A stretch of DNA of 37,604 bases. Origin: Pseudomonadota bacterium (GTDB lineage: Bacteria; Pseudomonadota; Gammaproteobacteria; SURF-13). Within the stretch, counting starts at the first letter, position 1. Each line of letters starts with the position of its first letter. The position numbers and the translations under genes were made by a program. The DNA lies in contig JAQBXX010000013.1 of assembly GCA_027624315.1 (NCBI GenBank), forward strand, positions 1-37,604, in the 5' to 3' direction. The notes beneath the pieces were generated by a model. The model saw only the letters and a list, made by a program, of their open reading frames with translations. It was not told the DNA's origin and searched no databases. Shown here piece by piece: positions 1-8,842 of the stretch.

Positions 1-8
1 GGGGGGTG

Positions 9-884
9 TCAATCATGACTCCGATGTGTGGGTTTTACGTCAAGATTCAGATTCTTCCAAATCGCCACGGTGGGCCCGGCCTGGTTCATGGTGTAGAAAT
101 GCAGGCCCGGCGCGCCCGCGTCGAGCAGCTTGCGGCACAGTTCGGTGAGCACGTCGAGGCCGAAGGCGCGCAGCGAGACGGCATCGTCGCCAAAGGCCTC
201 CAGACGTTTGCGCAGACAGCGTGGTATCTCCGCGCCGCAACGGTCGGAAAAGCGCGCGAGCTGGACATAGTTGGTGATCGGCATGATGCCGGGCACGATG
301 GGCAGTGTCACGCCCATCTTTTCGCAGCTGTCCACAAAGCGGTAATAGGCATCGGCGTTGTAAAAATACTGCGTCATGGCGCTGTTTGCGCCCGCCTCGA
401 CCTTGCGCTTGAAGTTTTTCAAATCATGCGTGGCGTCACGCGCCTCCGGGTGAAACTCCGGATAGGCGGCCACCTCAATGTGAAAATGATCGCCGGTCTC
501 GGCGCGGATAAACTCGACCAGATCGCGCGCATAAGGCAGATCGCCGGGCTTGCTCGCTCCTGCGGGGAGGTCGCCGCGCAGGGCCACGATGTGGCGGATG
601 CCGTGTTGTTGGTAGGCACTCAGTAACGCACGCAGGTCTGCGCGTGAGGCGGCGATACAGGAGAGGTGGGGCGCGGCTTGCAGCCCCGCCTGTTGTATCT
701 CGACCACGGTTTCAAGGGTGCGGTCGCGCGTACTGCCGCCCGCGCCGAAGGTCACCGAGAAAAAGCGCGGGTTCAGCTTGGCGAGTGCGCTACGCGTTTC
801 GCGCAGCTTGACGGCGGCCTCTTCATTTTTGGTCGGAAAGAATTCAAAGCTGAAGACACGTTCGTGTTGTTTTTGGGAAATCAT
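9..884 (-). CDS. metF: 5,10-methylenetetrahydrofolate reductase
   Basis: Flavoenzyme that reduces 5,10-methylene-THF to 5-methyl-THF, the methyl donor for methionine synthesis. The 291-residue product has the usual family length and begins with the FSFEFFP strand, whose Glu14 matches the catalytic glutamate of E. coli MetF. It continues with SVTFGAGGS, the ALRGDLP loop, QYFYNADAYYRFVD and PGIMPI, all typical of the TIM-barrel MTHFR family. The stop codon lies 9 bases from the window edge, so the gene is complete. It is last in a minus-strand metK-ahcY-metF series, which closes the SAM cycle. The start ATG follows a family B inverted repeat by a few bases and has no recognisable Shine-Dalgarno sequence. 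Identity is secure. Confidence 0.97.
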   Translation of the reverse strand: MISQKQHERVFSFEFFPTKNEEAAVKLRETRSALAKLNPRFFSVTFGAGGSTRDRTLETVVEIQQAGLQAAPHLSCIAASRADLRALLSAYQQHGIRHIVALRGDLPAGASKPGDLPYARDLVEFIRAETGDHFHIEVAAYPEFHPEARDATHDLKNFKRKVEAGANSAMTQYFYNADAYYRFVDSCEKMGVTLPIVPGIMPITNYVQLARFSDRCGAEIPRCLRKRLEAFGDDAVSLRAFGLDVLTELCRKLLDAGAPGLHFYTMNQAGPTVAIWKNLNLDVKPTHRSHD

Positions 885-892
885 ATGAATGC

Positions 893-957
893 AGTGGCGA
901 GTAGCCAGGAGATAGAGTATTTTTTCTGGCTACTCGCCACTAGCTACTAGCCACTAG
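893..957. repeat. Family B heptamer-armed inverted repeat (copy B1)
   Basis: Hairpin between ahcY and metF. The inner arms pair over 15 bases (GTGGCGAGTAGCCAG with its complement). Read on the minus strand, the left arm is a chain of 7-mers (agtggct, agtagct, agtggcg, agtagcc) and the right arm is the complementary chain. The ahcY stop codon TAG lies inside the outer end of the element, and metF starts a few bases beyond the other end. Confidence 0.85.
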
Positions 958-2267
958 TACCTATAGTGTTCCGGCTTGTACGGGCCGTTGACGGAGATGC
1001 TCAGATACTCCGCCTGCTTCGGGGTAAGCTCGGTGAGTTTGACGCCGAGCTTTTTCAGATGCAGGCGCGCGACCTTTTCATCCAGTGTCTTTGGCAGCAC
1101 GTAGACCTTGCGCTCGTATTTATTGTAATTCTGCCATAACTCGATCTGCGCCATCACCTGATTGGTGAAGGAGCTGGACATCACGAAGCTGGGATGCCCG
1201 GTACCGCAGCCGAGATTTACCAGGCGGCCTTCGGCGAGCACGATGAGGCGCTTGCCGTCGGGGAAGATCACGTGATCGACCTGCGGCTTGATGTTTTCCC
1301 ACGGATATTGGCGCAGCGACGCAATGTCGATCTCGGAATCGAAGTGGCCGATGTTGCATACGATGGCCTGATTCTTCATGCGCCGCATGTGTTCGTGCGT
1401 AATCACGTTGACGTTGCCGGTGGCGGTGACGAAGATGTCACCCTGATCGGCCACGTCGTCCATGCGCATCACGCGATAGCCTTCCATCGCGGCCTGCAAC
1501 GCGCAGATCGGGTCGATCTCGGTGATCCACACCGTGGCGCCCAGCCCGCGCAGGGATTGCGCGCAGCCCTTGCCCACGTCGCCGTAGCCCAGCACCACGC
1601 AGATTTTCCCGGCGATCATCACGTCGGTGGCGCGCTTGATGCCGTCCACCAAGGATTCGCGGCAACCGTATAAATTGTCGAACTTGGATTTGGTGACCGA
1701 GTCGTTGATGTTGATGGCCGGGACTTTGAGCGTGCCGGCCTTCATCATTTCGTACAAACGATGCACGCCGGTGGTGGTTTCCTCGGACAGGCCGTGCACG
1801 TCCTTCAGCAGATCGGGATATTTTTCGTGCATCATCTGGGTGAGGTCGCCGCCGTCGTCCAGAATCATATTGGGACGCCAGCCGTTGGATCCGAAGATGG
1901 TTTGATCGATGCACCACCAGAATTCTTCTTCACTCTCGCCCTTCCAGGCGAAGGTGGGGATGCCTGCCGCCGCCATTGCGGCTGCGGCATGGTCTTGCGT
2001 GGAAAAGATATTGCACGACGACCAACGAATCTCGGCGCCAAGCGCAATCAATGTCTCCATCAGCACTGCGGTCTGGACGGTCATGTGCAAACAACCCGCA
2101 ATGCGCGCGCCCTTGAGCGGTTTTTGCGCGCCATACTCCTCGCGCAGCGCCATCAGGCCGGGCATTTCGGTCTCGGCGATGGCGATTTCCTTGCGTCCCC
2201 AGGCGGCGAGATTGATGTCGGCGACCTTGTGGTCGGGGGTGAGATTTTTAATCAATGGACTGCTCAT
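954..2267 (-). CDS. ahcY: Adenosylhomocysteinase (S-adenosylhomocysteine hydrolase)
   Basis: NAD-dependent cytosolic enzyme that hydrolyses S-adenosylhomocysteine to adenosine and homocysteine, removing the inhibitory product of SAM-dependent methylation. The 437-residue sequence contains the substrate-site block [20 protein letters not shown], the Rossmann motif GYGDVGKG, the [11 protein letters not shown] segment and the canonical C-terminus YKPEHYRY. It lacks the roughly 25-40 residue insertion seen in many proteobacterial homologues (Pseudomonas, about 469 aa) and so resembles the shorter form. An AAGGA ribosome-binding site precedes the ATG. It sits between metK and metF, separated from each by an inverted repeat (A1 and B1). 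Its TAG stop is the first codon of repeat B1, so no residues have been added to the conserved C-terminus. Confidence 0.97.
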   Translation of the reverse strand: MSSPLIKNLTPDHKVADINLAAWGRKEIAIAETEMPGLMALREEYGAQKPLKGARIAGCLHMTVQTAVLMETLIALGAEIRWSSCNIFSTQDHAAAAMAAAGIPTFAWKGESEEEFWWCIDQTIFGSNGWRPNMILDDGGDLTQMMHEKYPDLLKDVHGLSEETTTGVHRLYEMMKAGTLKVPAININDSVTKSKFDNLYGCRESLVDGIKRATDVMIAGKICVVLGYGDVGKGCAQSLRGLGATVWITEIDPICALQAAMEGYRVMRMDDVADQGDIFVTATGNVNVITHEHMRRMKNQAIVCNIGHFDSEIDIASLRQYPWENIKPQVDHVIFPDGKRLIVLAEGRLVNLGCGTGHPSFVMSSSFTNQVMAQIELWQNYNKYERKVYVLPKTLDEKVARLHLKKLGVKLTELTPKQAEYLSISVNGPYKPEHYRY

Positions 2268-2294
2268 AGGGTTTTCCTTAAAAAAATTAAAGCT

Positions 2295-2379
2295 TCAACG
2301 CAAAGACGCAAAGTCGCCAAGAAATGAATGTTTGAACAATGTCTTTGCGATCTTGGCGTCTCTGCGTCTTTGCGTTGAG
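2295..2379. repeat. Family A octamer-armed inverted repeat (copy A1)
   Basis: Hairpin between metK and ahcY. The left arm is caacgcaaagacgcaaag followed by tcgccaag, a chain of 8-mers on acgcaaag. The right arm is the complementary series (tcttggcg, tctctgcg, tctttgcg, ttgag). The loop of about 30 bases is AT-rich and not conserved between copies. There are seven copies in the window. Confidence 0.88.
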
Positions 2380-2393
2380 TGGTCTAGGCTGGG

Positions 2394-3563
2394 TTATGCC
2401 GCTTTAAGCCCCGCTGCATCGCGCAGCGCCTCGGCCTTGTCGGTGCGTTCCCAGGTGAAGTTCGCTTCCTCGCGCCCGAAATGGCCGTAGGCGGCGGTTT
2501 GCTGGTAGATGGGGCGCAGCAGGTTCAGCATCTTGATCAGGCCGCGCGGACGCAGATCGAAGTGCGCGCGCACCAGTTGCACGATGCGCTCGTCACTGAT
2601 CTTGCCGGTGCCGAAGGTGTCAACGCCGATCGAGGTGGGCTCGGCGACACCGATGGCGTAGGAGACCTGTATCTCGCAGCGGTCGGCCAGACCGGCGGCG
2701 ACGATGTTCTTCGCTACATAGCGCCCGGCGTAGGCCGCGGAGCGGTCTACCTTGGACGGGTCCTTGCCCGAAAATGCACCGCCGCCGTGACGCGCCATGC
2801 CGCCGTAGGTATCGACGATGATCTTGCGCCCGGTGAGGCCGCAGTCACCCATGGGGCCGCCGACCACAAAGCGTCCGGTGGGATTGATGAAAAAGCGCGT
2901 GTCCTTGTTGATCCATTCCGCAGGCAGCACGTGCAGAATGATCTCGTCCATAACTGCTTCCTTGAGCGCCTTGTAGGCGATATCAGGACTGTGCTGGGTG
3001 GACAGCACCACAGCGTCGATGCCCACCGGCTTGTGATTCTGATAGCGGAAGGTGACCTGGCTCTTTGCGTCCGGGCGCAGCCACGGCAGCGTGCCGTTCT
3101 TGCGCACCTCGGCCTGACGCTTGACCAGGCGGTGCGCGTAGGTGATGGGTGCCGGCATCAGCACGTCGGTCTCGTTGCTGGCGTAGCCGAACATCAGGCC
3201 TTGGTCGCCCGCGCCCTGCTCGTGCTCCTGGGCCTCGTCCACACCGAGTGCGATGTCCGCCGATTGCTTGTCTATCGAGACCAGCACCGCGCACGATTGC
3301 CAGTCGAAGCCCATCTCGGAGCTGTTGTAGCCGATGTTTTTCACCGTCTCGCGCACCACGGCGGGCATGTCCACCCACGCGCTGGTGGTGATTTCGCCCG
3401 CAATCACCACCATGCCGGTGGTGACCAGGGTTTCGCACGCCACACGCGCGCGCGCGTCCTGGGTCAGGATGGCGTCGAGAATGCCGTCTGAAATCTGGTC
3501 GGCGACCTTGTCGGGATGTCCCTCGGAGACCGATTCAGAGGTGAATACACTCATGGTGGCCAT
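2394..3563 (-). CDS. metK: S-adenosylmethionine synthetase
   Basis: Makes SAM from methionine and ATP in the cytosol. The protein matches the MetK family throughout: [13 protein letters not shown] at the N-terminus, [14 protein letters not shown], the ATP-binding [19 protein letters not shown], and [11 protein letters not shown] near the C-terminus. The start at 3563 ([11 protein letters not shown], 389 aa) is preferred because a GAGG ribosome-binding site lies 6 nt upstream. An in-frame TTG at 3575 lies on the far side of that site, and the ATG at 3554 is the other option. It is first gene of a metK-ahcY-metF series, divergent from a redoxin gene. I looked for a SAM or SAH riboswitch in the 130-bp divergent spacer and saw none. 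Confidence 0.97.
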   Translation of the reverse strand: MATMSVFTSESVSEGHPDKVADQISDGILDAILTQDARARVACETLVTTGMVVIAGEITTSAWVDMPAVVRETVKNIGYNSSEMGFDWQSCAVLVSIDKQSADIALGVDEAQEHEQGAGDQGLMFGYASNETDVLMPAPITYAHRLVKRQAEVRKNGTLPWLRPDAKSQVTFRYQNHKPVGIDAVVLSTQHSPDIAYKALKEAVMDEIILHVLPAEWINKDTRFFINPTGRFVVGGPMGDCGLTGRKIIVDTYGGMARHGGGAFSGKDPSKVDRSAAYAGRYVAKNIVAAGLADRCEIQVSYAIGVAEPTSIGVDTFGTGKISDERIVQLVRAHFDLRPRGLIKMLNLLRPIYQQTAAYGHFGREEANFTWERTDKAEALRDAAGLKAA

Positions 3564-3693
3564 GTCGTTCCTCAATGTTGTTGATATCTATAACTGCTAA
3601 CAGCACAGGGATGCGCTAGTTTAGCGTGGCGGCGGCAATTTTTCATGCCAAATGTGTAAAATAGCATGAGGATAATCGCGCGGAGGGTGTGTC

Positions 3694-4251
3694 ATGGTCA
3701 GGCTGGAGACGCCGGTGTGTGAATTTGGACGGCTTGCGCCGGATTTTTCCCTGCCGGGTGTGGATGGCAAGCGGTGGACGCTCGCGCAATGCCGTGGCGA
3801 AAAGGGGCTGCTGGTGATGTTCATCTGCAACCACTGCCCCTACGTGCAGGCGGTGCGTGAGCGCATGGTGCGGGATGCGCGCGAGTTGCTCGATTACGGC
3901 GTCAAGAGCGTGGCGATCATGTCCAATGACCCCGCCGATTACCCAGAGGACTCGTTCGAGAACATGCAGCAGGTGGCCACCGAGTTCGGCTTCCCGTTCC
4001 CCTACTTGTGGGACAAAACCCAGGCCATCGCCAAGGCCTACGGCGCCGTGTGCACCCCCGATTTCTTCGGCTATAACGCGCAGCTGGAACTGCAATACCG
4101 GGGACGCCTCGACGCGAGCCGCAAGGAGGCCGCTCCGCCAGACGCACGCCGCGACCTGTTCGAGGCGATGCGGCAGGTGGCGCTCACCGGAAATGGCCCG
4201 CGCGAGCAGATTCCGGGCATGGGCTGCTCGATAAAGTGGACGGAAGCCTGA
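3694..4251 (+). CDS. Redoxin/thioredoxin-like family protein (peroxiredoxin-like, CNHCPYV type)
   Basis: A 185-residue thioredoxin-fold protein of the AhpC-TSA/redoxin superfamily. APDFSLPGVDG is the usual redoxin opening. The redox motif is CNHCPYV (about residues 50-56), followed by SNDPADYPEDSFENM and YLWDKTQAIAKAYGAVCTP. The C-terminal GCSIKW signature is typical of this peroxiredoxin-like subgroup. It has no signal peptide, so it is probably cytosolic. The substrate is not known for this subgroup; a thiol-reductant or peroxide-related role is inference from the fold. A strong GGAGG site precedes the ATG, and a TAAAAT box at about 3656 may be its -10 element. It is divergent from metK and upstream of the phosphoribulokinase gene. 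Confidence 0.85.
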   Translation: MVRLETPVCEFGRLAPDFSLPGVDGKRWTLAQCRGEKGLLVMFICNHCPYVQAVRERMVRDARELLDYGVKSVAIMSNDPADYPEDSFENMQQVATEFGFPFPYLWDKTQAIAKAYGAVCTPDFFGYNAQLELQYRGRLDASRKEAAPPDARRDLFEAMRQVALTGNGPREQIPGMGCSIKWTEA

Positions 4252-4266
4252 TATGGGTGCCCATTA

Positions 4267-4500
4267 CTATTGCCGAAAGTCCGCGGGTAAGCCAAAATAA
4301 CGGTCTGGGTTGAAGCCGCCTGCGGGCGTAAGTCCCCAGAATAAAGCCCTGACCAGACAGGACAGCGACCCCGGGCCGATAACCTCAGGGAACAGGGCGC
4401 CGGGGAATTTTTTGCCATGGGTAACGATTTCCCCGTGCAGAACAATGGGTTGAGTGGCTGTGGGGTCTGCCAGCCGCTCGAGTGCTGCGAGGCGCCGCAC
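4267..4500 (-). CDS. Possible small hypothetical protein or gene remnant in the redoxin-prk gap
   Basis: The 280-bp gap before prk holds a 77-codon minus-strand reading frame whose C-terminal half looks protein-like (LFWGLTPAGGFNPDRYFG). I do not recognise the family. There is no convincing ribosome-binding site, and the frame opposes both neighbours. It could be a small real gene, a remnant of a longer one, or chance. Nothing else is evident in the gap: no terminator hairpin with a T-run and no known RNA signature. Confidence 0.25.
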   Translation of the reverse strand: MRRLAALERLADPTATQPIVLHGEIVTHGKKFPGALFPEVIGPGSLSCLVRALFWGLTPAGGFNPDRYFGLPADFRQ

Positions 4501-4533
4501 GGATACAGAATTTTAATTTTTAGGCGAGTGGAA

Positions 4534-5457
4534 ATGAAGCAACCTATCGTGCTGGGCATCGTCGGCGATTCTGCCGCTGGCAAGACCACCATCACCAAGG
4601 GTATCGCTAAGGTACTGGGCGAAGACCGCGTGACCACGGTTTGCACCGATGACTATCACAGATATAACCGCAAGGATCGCGCCCGCCTCGGCATTACCGC
4701 GCTGCATCCGGAGTGCAATTACCTCGACATCATCGAGCAGCACCTGCGGTTGCTGAAAGACGGCCAGCCCATCCTCAAGCCGCACTACAACCACTCCACC
4801 GGCGACTTTGACCCGCCTAACTATGTGGAGGCCAGGGAGTTCATCATCGTCGAAGGGCTGCTGGGTTATTCCACCAAGGCCATGCGCGACAGCTACGACG
4901 TCAAGCTCTACCTTGCGCCGCCCGAAGAGCTGCGCTTTCAGTGGAAGATGAAGCGTGACACGATCAAGCGCGGCCACACCATCGAGGATGTGCGCAAGGA
5001 GATGAAGGCGCGCGAGCCTGATTCCGAAGCCTTCATCCGTCCGCAGCGCAAGTGGGCGGACATGGTGATTTCGTTTTATCCGCCACCGGAGCACAAGGAA
5101 GAGACCGGAGGACATCTGAACGCCTCCATCGTGCTGCGCCCCACGCTGCCGACGCATCCCGACCTCTCGCAGGTACTGGAGGAGGGCGGCAATGGCCTGC
5201 GTCTGGTGCTGGACCGCGACATGGATCTGCCGGTGGACCGGCTCGAAATCTCCGGCGCGATCTCGGACAAGAAGGCCAGGCAACTGGAAGATTTGTTGTG
5301 GAGTTATATTCCCGGCGAGCATCATCACCTGCGTAACGATGGCATCGGCACCATCACCGGCACCACCGGCGAGACGCTGAAGTCACATCCACTTGCGCTC
5401 ACACAATTGCTGATTGCCTATCATCTGCTGACGGCAGCCTCCGGTGTCTTCAAATGA
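4534..5457 (+). CDS. prk: Phosphoribulokinase (cyanobacterial/plant-like class)
   Basis: Phosphorylates ribulose 5-phosphate to ribulose 1,5-bisphosphate, the RuBisCO substrate. The 307-residue sequence has a P-loop at residues 11-19 (GDSAAGKTT), the acidic CTDDYHRY motif (37-44), KPHYNHSTGDFDPP, the Walker B-like FIIVEGLLGY and RPQRKWADMVI. These resemble the PRK/uridine-kinase-like class II enzymes rather than the octameric class I PRK usual in proteobacteria (GSSGAGTT P-loop). The P-loop has Ala15 where the cyanobacterial enzyme has its regulatory Cys, although Cys37 is retained, so thioredoxin or CP12 disulfide control is unlikely. The ATG at 4534 (MKQPIVLGI) fits the family start; the weak site is GAGTGG. 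It is upstream of tkt. No RuBisCO gene is in the window. Confidence 0.88.
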   Translation: MKQPIVLGIVGDSAAGKTTITKGIAKVLGEDRVTTVCTDDYHRYNRKDRARLGITALHPECNYLDIIEQHLRLLKDGQPILKPHYNHSTGDFDPPNYVEAREFIIVEGLLGYSTKAMRDSYDVKLYLAPPEELRFQWKMKRDTIKRGHTIEDVRKEMKAREPDSEAFIRPQRKWADMVISFYPPPEHKEETGGHLNASIVLRPTLPTHPDLSQVLEEGGNGLRLVLDRDMDLPVDRLEISGAISDKKARQLEDLLWSYIPGEHHHLRNDGIGTITGTTGETLKSHPLALTQLLIAYHLLTAASGVFK

Positions 5458-5460
5458 TGC

Positions 5461-5529
5461 AAGTAGCGAGTGGCTAGTAGCTGGTAGCGAGGAGGGTTTG
5501 CTTTTTCCAGCCACTCGCCACTTGCCACG
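5461..5529. repeat. Family B heptamer-armed inverted repeat (copy B2)
   Basis: Hairpin just after the prk stop codon. The left arm is agtagcg, agtggct, agtagct, ggtagcg, agg; the right arm is agccact, cgccact, tgccacg. It is the only B copy that lies wholly between two genes and does not touch the downstream start codon. Confidence 0.85.
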
Positions 5530-5550
5530 CGAAATCCAATTAACTTAAAT
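5522..5550 (+). promoter_or_regulatory. Candidate sigma70 promoter for tkt
   Basis: TTGCCA (5522-5527) is separated by 17 nt from TTAAAT (5545-5550), 5/6 and 4/6 matches to the consensus, about 20 bp upstream of the tkt start. The -35 hexamer is contributed by the right arm of repeat B2. It is a weak prediction from sequence alone. Confidence 0.35.
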
Positions 5551-5570
5551 ATTATTTTCAGGAGACAACG

Positions 5571-7565
5571 ATGCCCTCTCGCAGAGAATTAGCCAACGCC
5601 ATCCGCGTGCTGTCGATGGATGCCGTAGAGAAGGCCAAATCCGGCCACCCCGGCATGCCGATGGGCATGGCCGATATCGCCGAGGTATTGTGGAACGATT
5701 TCCTGCGCCACAACCCGGCCAACCCCAAGTGGGCGGACCGCGACCGTTTCGTGCTGTCGAACGGCCACGGTTCGATGCTGCTGTATTCAATGCTGCACCT
5801 CACCGGTTACGACCTCCCCATGGAGGAGATCAAACGCTTCCGCCAACTGCATTCGAAAACGCCGGGCCACCCTGAATACGGCTACGCGCCGGGCATCGAG
5901 ACCACCACCGGCCCGCTCGGGCAGGGCATCGCCAACGCCGTCGGCATGGCGCTGGCCGAAAAGCTGCTTGCCGGCCAGTTTAACCGCGACGGCCACCACA
6001 TCATCGACCACTACACCTACGTGTTCCTGGGCGACGGCTGTTTGATGGAAGGCATTTCGCACGAGGCCTGCTCGCTTGCGGGCACGCTCGGTCTCGGCAA
6101 GATCATCGCGTTTTACGACGACAACGGCATCTCCATCGACGGCCACGTCGAAGGCTGGTTCACCGACGATACACCGAAGCGTTTCGAGGCCTATGGCTGG
6201 CACGTGGTGCCGGGCGTGGACGGCCACAACGCCGACGCGGTGAAGAAGGCGATACTCGAGGCGCGCTCCGTGAACGACAAACCGTCGCTCATCTGCTGCA
6301 AGACCGTGATCGGTTTCGGCGCGCCCAATCTGTGCGGCAGTCACGATTGCCACGGTGCTGCGCTGGGCGAAAAGGAGATTGCCGCCACGCGCGAGAATCT
6401 GGGCTGGAAGCACGAGCCGTTTGTAATGCCGGATGAATATTATGCGGGTTTCGATGCGCGCCCCAAAGGTGCCAAGCTGGAAGCGGACTGGAACCAGCGC
6501 TTTGCCGCCTATCAGAAGGCGCACCCGGAGCTGGCGGGCGAACTGGAACGCCGCCTGCGCGGTGAGCTGCCCACCGACTGGGCGGAAAAATCTGCGGCGT
6601 ATGTTGCAGCCGTGGCTGAAAAGGGCGAGACCATCGCCTCGCGCAAGGCCTCGCAGAATACACTGAACGGCTTCGGCCCGCTGTTGCCCGAACTGCTGGG
6701 CGGTTCGGCCGATCTCGCCGGCTCCAACCTGACCATCTGGAAGGGTTCGGTGGGTGTCAGCAATACCGTCTCCGACGGCAACTACATTTACTACGGCGTG
6801 CGCGAGTTCGCCATGTCCGCGATCATGAATGGCGTCGCGCTGCACGGCGGCTTCATTCCCTACGGCGCGACGTTCCTGATGTTCTCCGAATATGCGCGCA
6901 ACGCGTTGCGCATGGCGGCGTTGATGAAGCAGCGTGTGCTGTTCGTCTACACGCACGATTCCATCGGTCTCGGCGAAGACGGCCCCACGCATCAACCAGT
7001 TGAGCAGACCGCAACCCTGCGCCTGATTCCGAACATGCAGACCTGGCGTCCGTCCGATGCCGTGGAGTCCGCCGTCGCCTGGCAGGCCGCCATAGAGCAC
7101 AAGGACGGGCCGAGCATTCTCATCTTTTCGCGCCAGAACCTCAATCATCAGCTGCGCAATGCGCAGCAGGTTGCGAACATCAGACGCGGCGGTTATGTGT
7201 TGCTGGAGTACGAATATCTCGTGCAGGCGATCATCATCGCCACCGGCTCTGAAGTGGGCCTCGCCGTTGATGCCGCAAAGGAACTGAATAACCGCGGCTT
7301 CGGCATCCGCGTCGTGTCCATGCCGTGCACGCAATTATTCGACATGCAGGACGCGGCCTACCGCGAATCTGTGCTGCCCAGGGCCATCACCGCGCGCGTG
7401 GCGGTCGAGGCCGGCGTCACCGATGGCTGGATGAAGTACGTCGGATTCGATGGCAAGGTGGTCGGCATCAACCGCTTCGGCGAATCTGCCCCGGCGGGCG
7501 ATCTGTTCAAGCACTTCGGTTTCACCGTGGAAAAGGTGATCGACGCAGTGACGGACTTGCTCTAA
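5571..7565 (+). CDS. tkt: Transketolase
   Basis: Thiamine-diphosphate enzyme moving two-carbon units between sugar phosphates in the Calvin and pentose phosphate cycles. The 664-residue length is typical. Visible motifs are [10 protein letters not shown] (His26), [12 protein letters not shown], the ThDP-binding [14 protein letters not shown]...DDNGIS, GHD near 263 and the pyrimidine-domain block [19 protein letters not shown] good AGGAGA ribosome-binding site precedes the ATG. It begins the tkt-gap-pgk-pyk-fba block of five plus-strand genes, each separated from the next by an inverted repeat instead of being tightly coupled. With prk upstream, the set covers sugar regeneration and triose conversion. 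Confidence 0.97.
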   Translation: MPSRRELANAIRVLSMDAVEKAKSGHPGMPMGMADIAEVLWNDFLRHNPANPKWADRDRFVLSNGHGSMLLYSMLHLTGYDLPMEEIKRFRQLHSKTPGHPEYGYAPGIETTTGPLGQGIANAVGMALAEKLLAGQFNRDGHHIIDHYTYVFLGDGCLMEGISHEACSLAGTLGLGKIIAFYDDNGISIDGHVEGWFTDDTPKRFEAYGWHVVPGVDGHNADAVKKAILEARSVNDKPSLICCKTVIGFGAPNLCGSHDCHGAALGEKEIAATRENLGWKHEPFVMPDEYYAGFDARPKGAKLEADWNQRFAAYQKAHPELAGELERRLRGELPTDWAEKSAAYVAAVAEKGETIASRKASQNTLNGFGPLLPELLGGSADLAGSNLTIWKGSVGVSNTVSDGNYIYYGVREFAMSAIMNGVALHGGFIPYGATFLMFSEYARNALRMAALMKQRVLFVYTHDSIGLGEDGPTHQPVEQTATLRLIPNMQTWRPSDAVESAVAWQAAIEHKDGPSILIFSRQNLNHQLRNAQQVANIRRGGYVLLEYEYLVQAIIIATGSEVGLAVDAAKELNNRGFGIRVVSMPCTQLFDMQDAAYRESVLPRAITARVAVEAGVTDGWMKYVGFDGKVVGINRFGESAPAGDLFKHFGFTVEKVIDAVTDLL

Positions 7566-7573
7566 TAAATTTT

Positions 7574-7668
7574 CAAAGACGCAACACAAAGTCGCAAAGA
7601 CGCAACGAAATGAAAAGCCATTGTAATTTTATCTTTGCGTACTTTGCGTCTCCGCGTCTTGGCGTTGA
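7574..7668. repeat. Family A octamer-armed inverted repeat (copy A2)
   Basis: Hairpin between tkt and gap. The left arm carries caaagacgcaac, caaagtcg, caaagacgcaac; the right arm carries atctttgcg, actttgcg, tctccgcg, tcttggcgttga. It begins about 8 bp after the tkt stop. Confidence 0.85.
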
Positions 7669-7704
7669 ATCAAGATTTTAATTATTAAATTTTGGAGATA
7701 TAAA

Positions 7705-8715
7705 ATGGCAATTAAAGTGGCAATTAACGGCTACGGCCGTATCGGGCGTAACGTGTTGCGTGCGGTGTACGAAAGCAAACGTAATCAAGATATCCAGATT
7801 GTCGCGGTGAATGATCTCGGTAACGCCGAGACCAACGCCCACCTCACGCAGTACGACACGGTGCACGGCAAGTTCCCCGGCACGGTGAGTGTGGAAGGCG
7901 ACTTCATGATCGTGAACGGCGACAAGATTCGCGTCTGCTCCGAGCGTGATCCGTCGAAGCTCCCGTGGGGCGAGCTTGGCGTCGACGTGGTGCACGAATG
8001 CACCGGCATCTTCACCACCAAAGAGAAGGCCAGCCTGCACCTCAAGGCGGGCGCGAAGAAGGTCATCATCTCCGCGCCGGCCACCGAGGTGGACGCGACC
8101 ATTGTATATGGGGTGAATCACAAGACACTGAAGGCCGCGCATACGGTGATCTCCAACGGCTCTTGCACCACCAATTGCCTGGCACCGCTGGTGGCGCCGT
8201 TGCATAAAAAGATCGGCCTCGTGCACGGCCTCATGACCACGATACACAGCTACACCAACGACCAGGTGCTGACCGACGTGTATCACTCCGACCTGCGCCG
8301 TGCGCGCTCCGCGACCATGTCGCAGATTCCTGCCAAGACCGGAGCGGCGGCGGCCATCGGCCTGGTGTTGCCGGAACTGGTAGGCAAGCTCGACGGCTTC
8401 GCGGTGCGCGTGCCGACTATCAATGTGTCACTGGTGGATTTGACCTTCGTCGCCGCGCGCGAGACCAGTGTGAATGAGATCAATGCCATTATGAAAGAGG
8501 CGGCCAACGGCGAACTGAAAGGCGTGTTAAACTACAACGACAAGCAGCTTGTCTCCGTGGATTTTAACCACGACCCGGCCTCCAGCACCTATGACTCCAC
8601 GCTCACCAAGGTCGTCGATGGCACGCTGGTCAAGGTGCTCGCCTGGTATGACAACGAGTGGGGCTTCTCCAACCGTATGCTGGATACCACCGTGGCGTTA
8701 ATGAGCGCCAAGTAA
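7705..8715 (+). CDS. gap: Type I glyceraldehyde-3-phosphate dehydrogenase
   Basis: Interconverts glyceraldehyde 3-phosphate and 1,3-bisphosphoglycerate. The 336-residue protein has the [14 protein letters not shown] nucleotide-binding start, VAVNDL after the second strand (Asp, suggesting NAD use, although Calvin-cycle Gap enzymes can be dual), the catalytic [12 protein letters not shown] with Cys154, and the C-terminal [12 protein letters not shown]. An upstream GGAG (ttggagatataaa) gives a plausible start. It lies between hairpins A2 and A3 in the tkt-fba block. Glycolytic or gluconeogenic/Calvin direction cannot be decided from the sequence. Confidence 0.96.
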   Translation: MAIKVAINGYGRIGRNVLRAVYESKRNQDIQIVAVNDLGNAETNAHLTQYDTVHGKFPGTVSVEGDFMIVNGDKIRVCSERDPSKLPWGELGVDVVHECTGIFTTKEKASLHLKAGAKKVIISAPATEVDATIVYGVNHKTLKAAHTVISNGSCTTNCLAPLVAPLHKKIGLVHGLMTTIHSYTNDQVLTDVYHSDLRRARSATMSQIPAKTGAAAAIGLVLPELVGKLDGFAVRVPTINVSLVDLTFVAARETSVNEINAIMKEAANGELKGVLNYNDKQLVSVDFNHDPASSTYDSTLTKVVDGTLVKVLAWYDNEWGFSNRMLDTTVALMSAK

Positions 8716-8728
8716 AAAGTAAAAACTT

Positions 8729-8820
8729 CCAACGCCAAGACGCGAAGACGCAAAGGAATCATATGCAAAAGCCCATAGCCCATCCTGGCGTTCTTTGCGA
8801 CTTTGCGCCTTTGCGTTGAG
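8729..8820. repeat. Family A octamer-armed inverted repeat (copy A3)
   Basis: Hairpin between gap and pgk. Left arm: ccaacgccaag, acgcgaag, acgcaaag. Right arm: tggcgttc, tttgcgac, tttgcgcc, tttgcgttgag, then a T-run (tttttt). The arm plus T-run on the plus strand resembles an intrinsic terminator lying inside the operon. Confidence 0.87.
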
Positions 8821-8842
8821 TTTTTTACAGGGATTATATTTC

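Noticed and set aside
893-957. CRISPR array (short similar units at many places)
   Set aside because: Units are 7-8 nt tandem arms of hairpins with no spacers of constant length and no cas genes nearby.
3564-3693. SAM- or SAH-responsive riboswitch upstream of metK, expected from the SAM-cycle genes
   Set aside because: No recognisable SAH or SAM aptamer core in the 130-bp spacer; the spacer before ahcY is taken by a simple family A hairpin.
4260-4500. Structured RNA such as RNase P RNA, tmRNA or 6S RNA
   Set aside because: None of the conserved cores of these RNAs is present; the GC-rich stretch has only weak pairing.
5787-7334. Long open frame on the minus strand across tkt (and similar long ones opposite gap, pgk, metK and gshA)
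   Set aside because: These are antisense shadows of high-GC genes; the plus-strand products have full family motifs and ribosome-binding sites.
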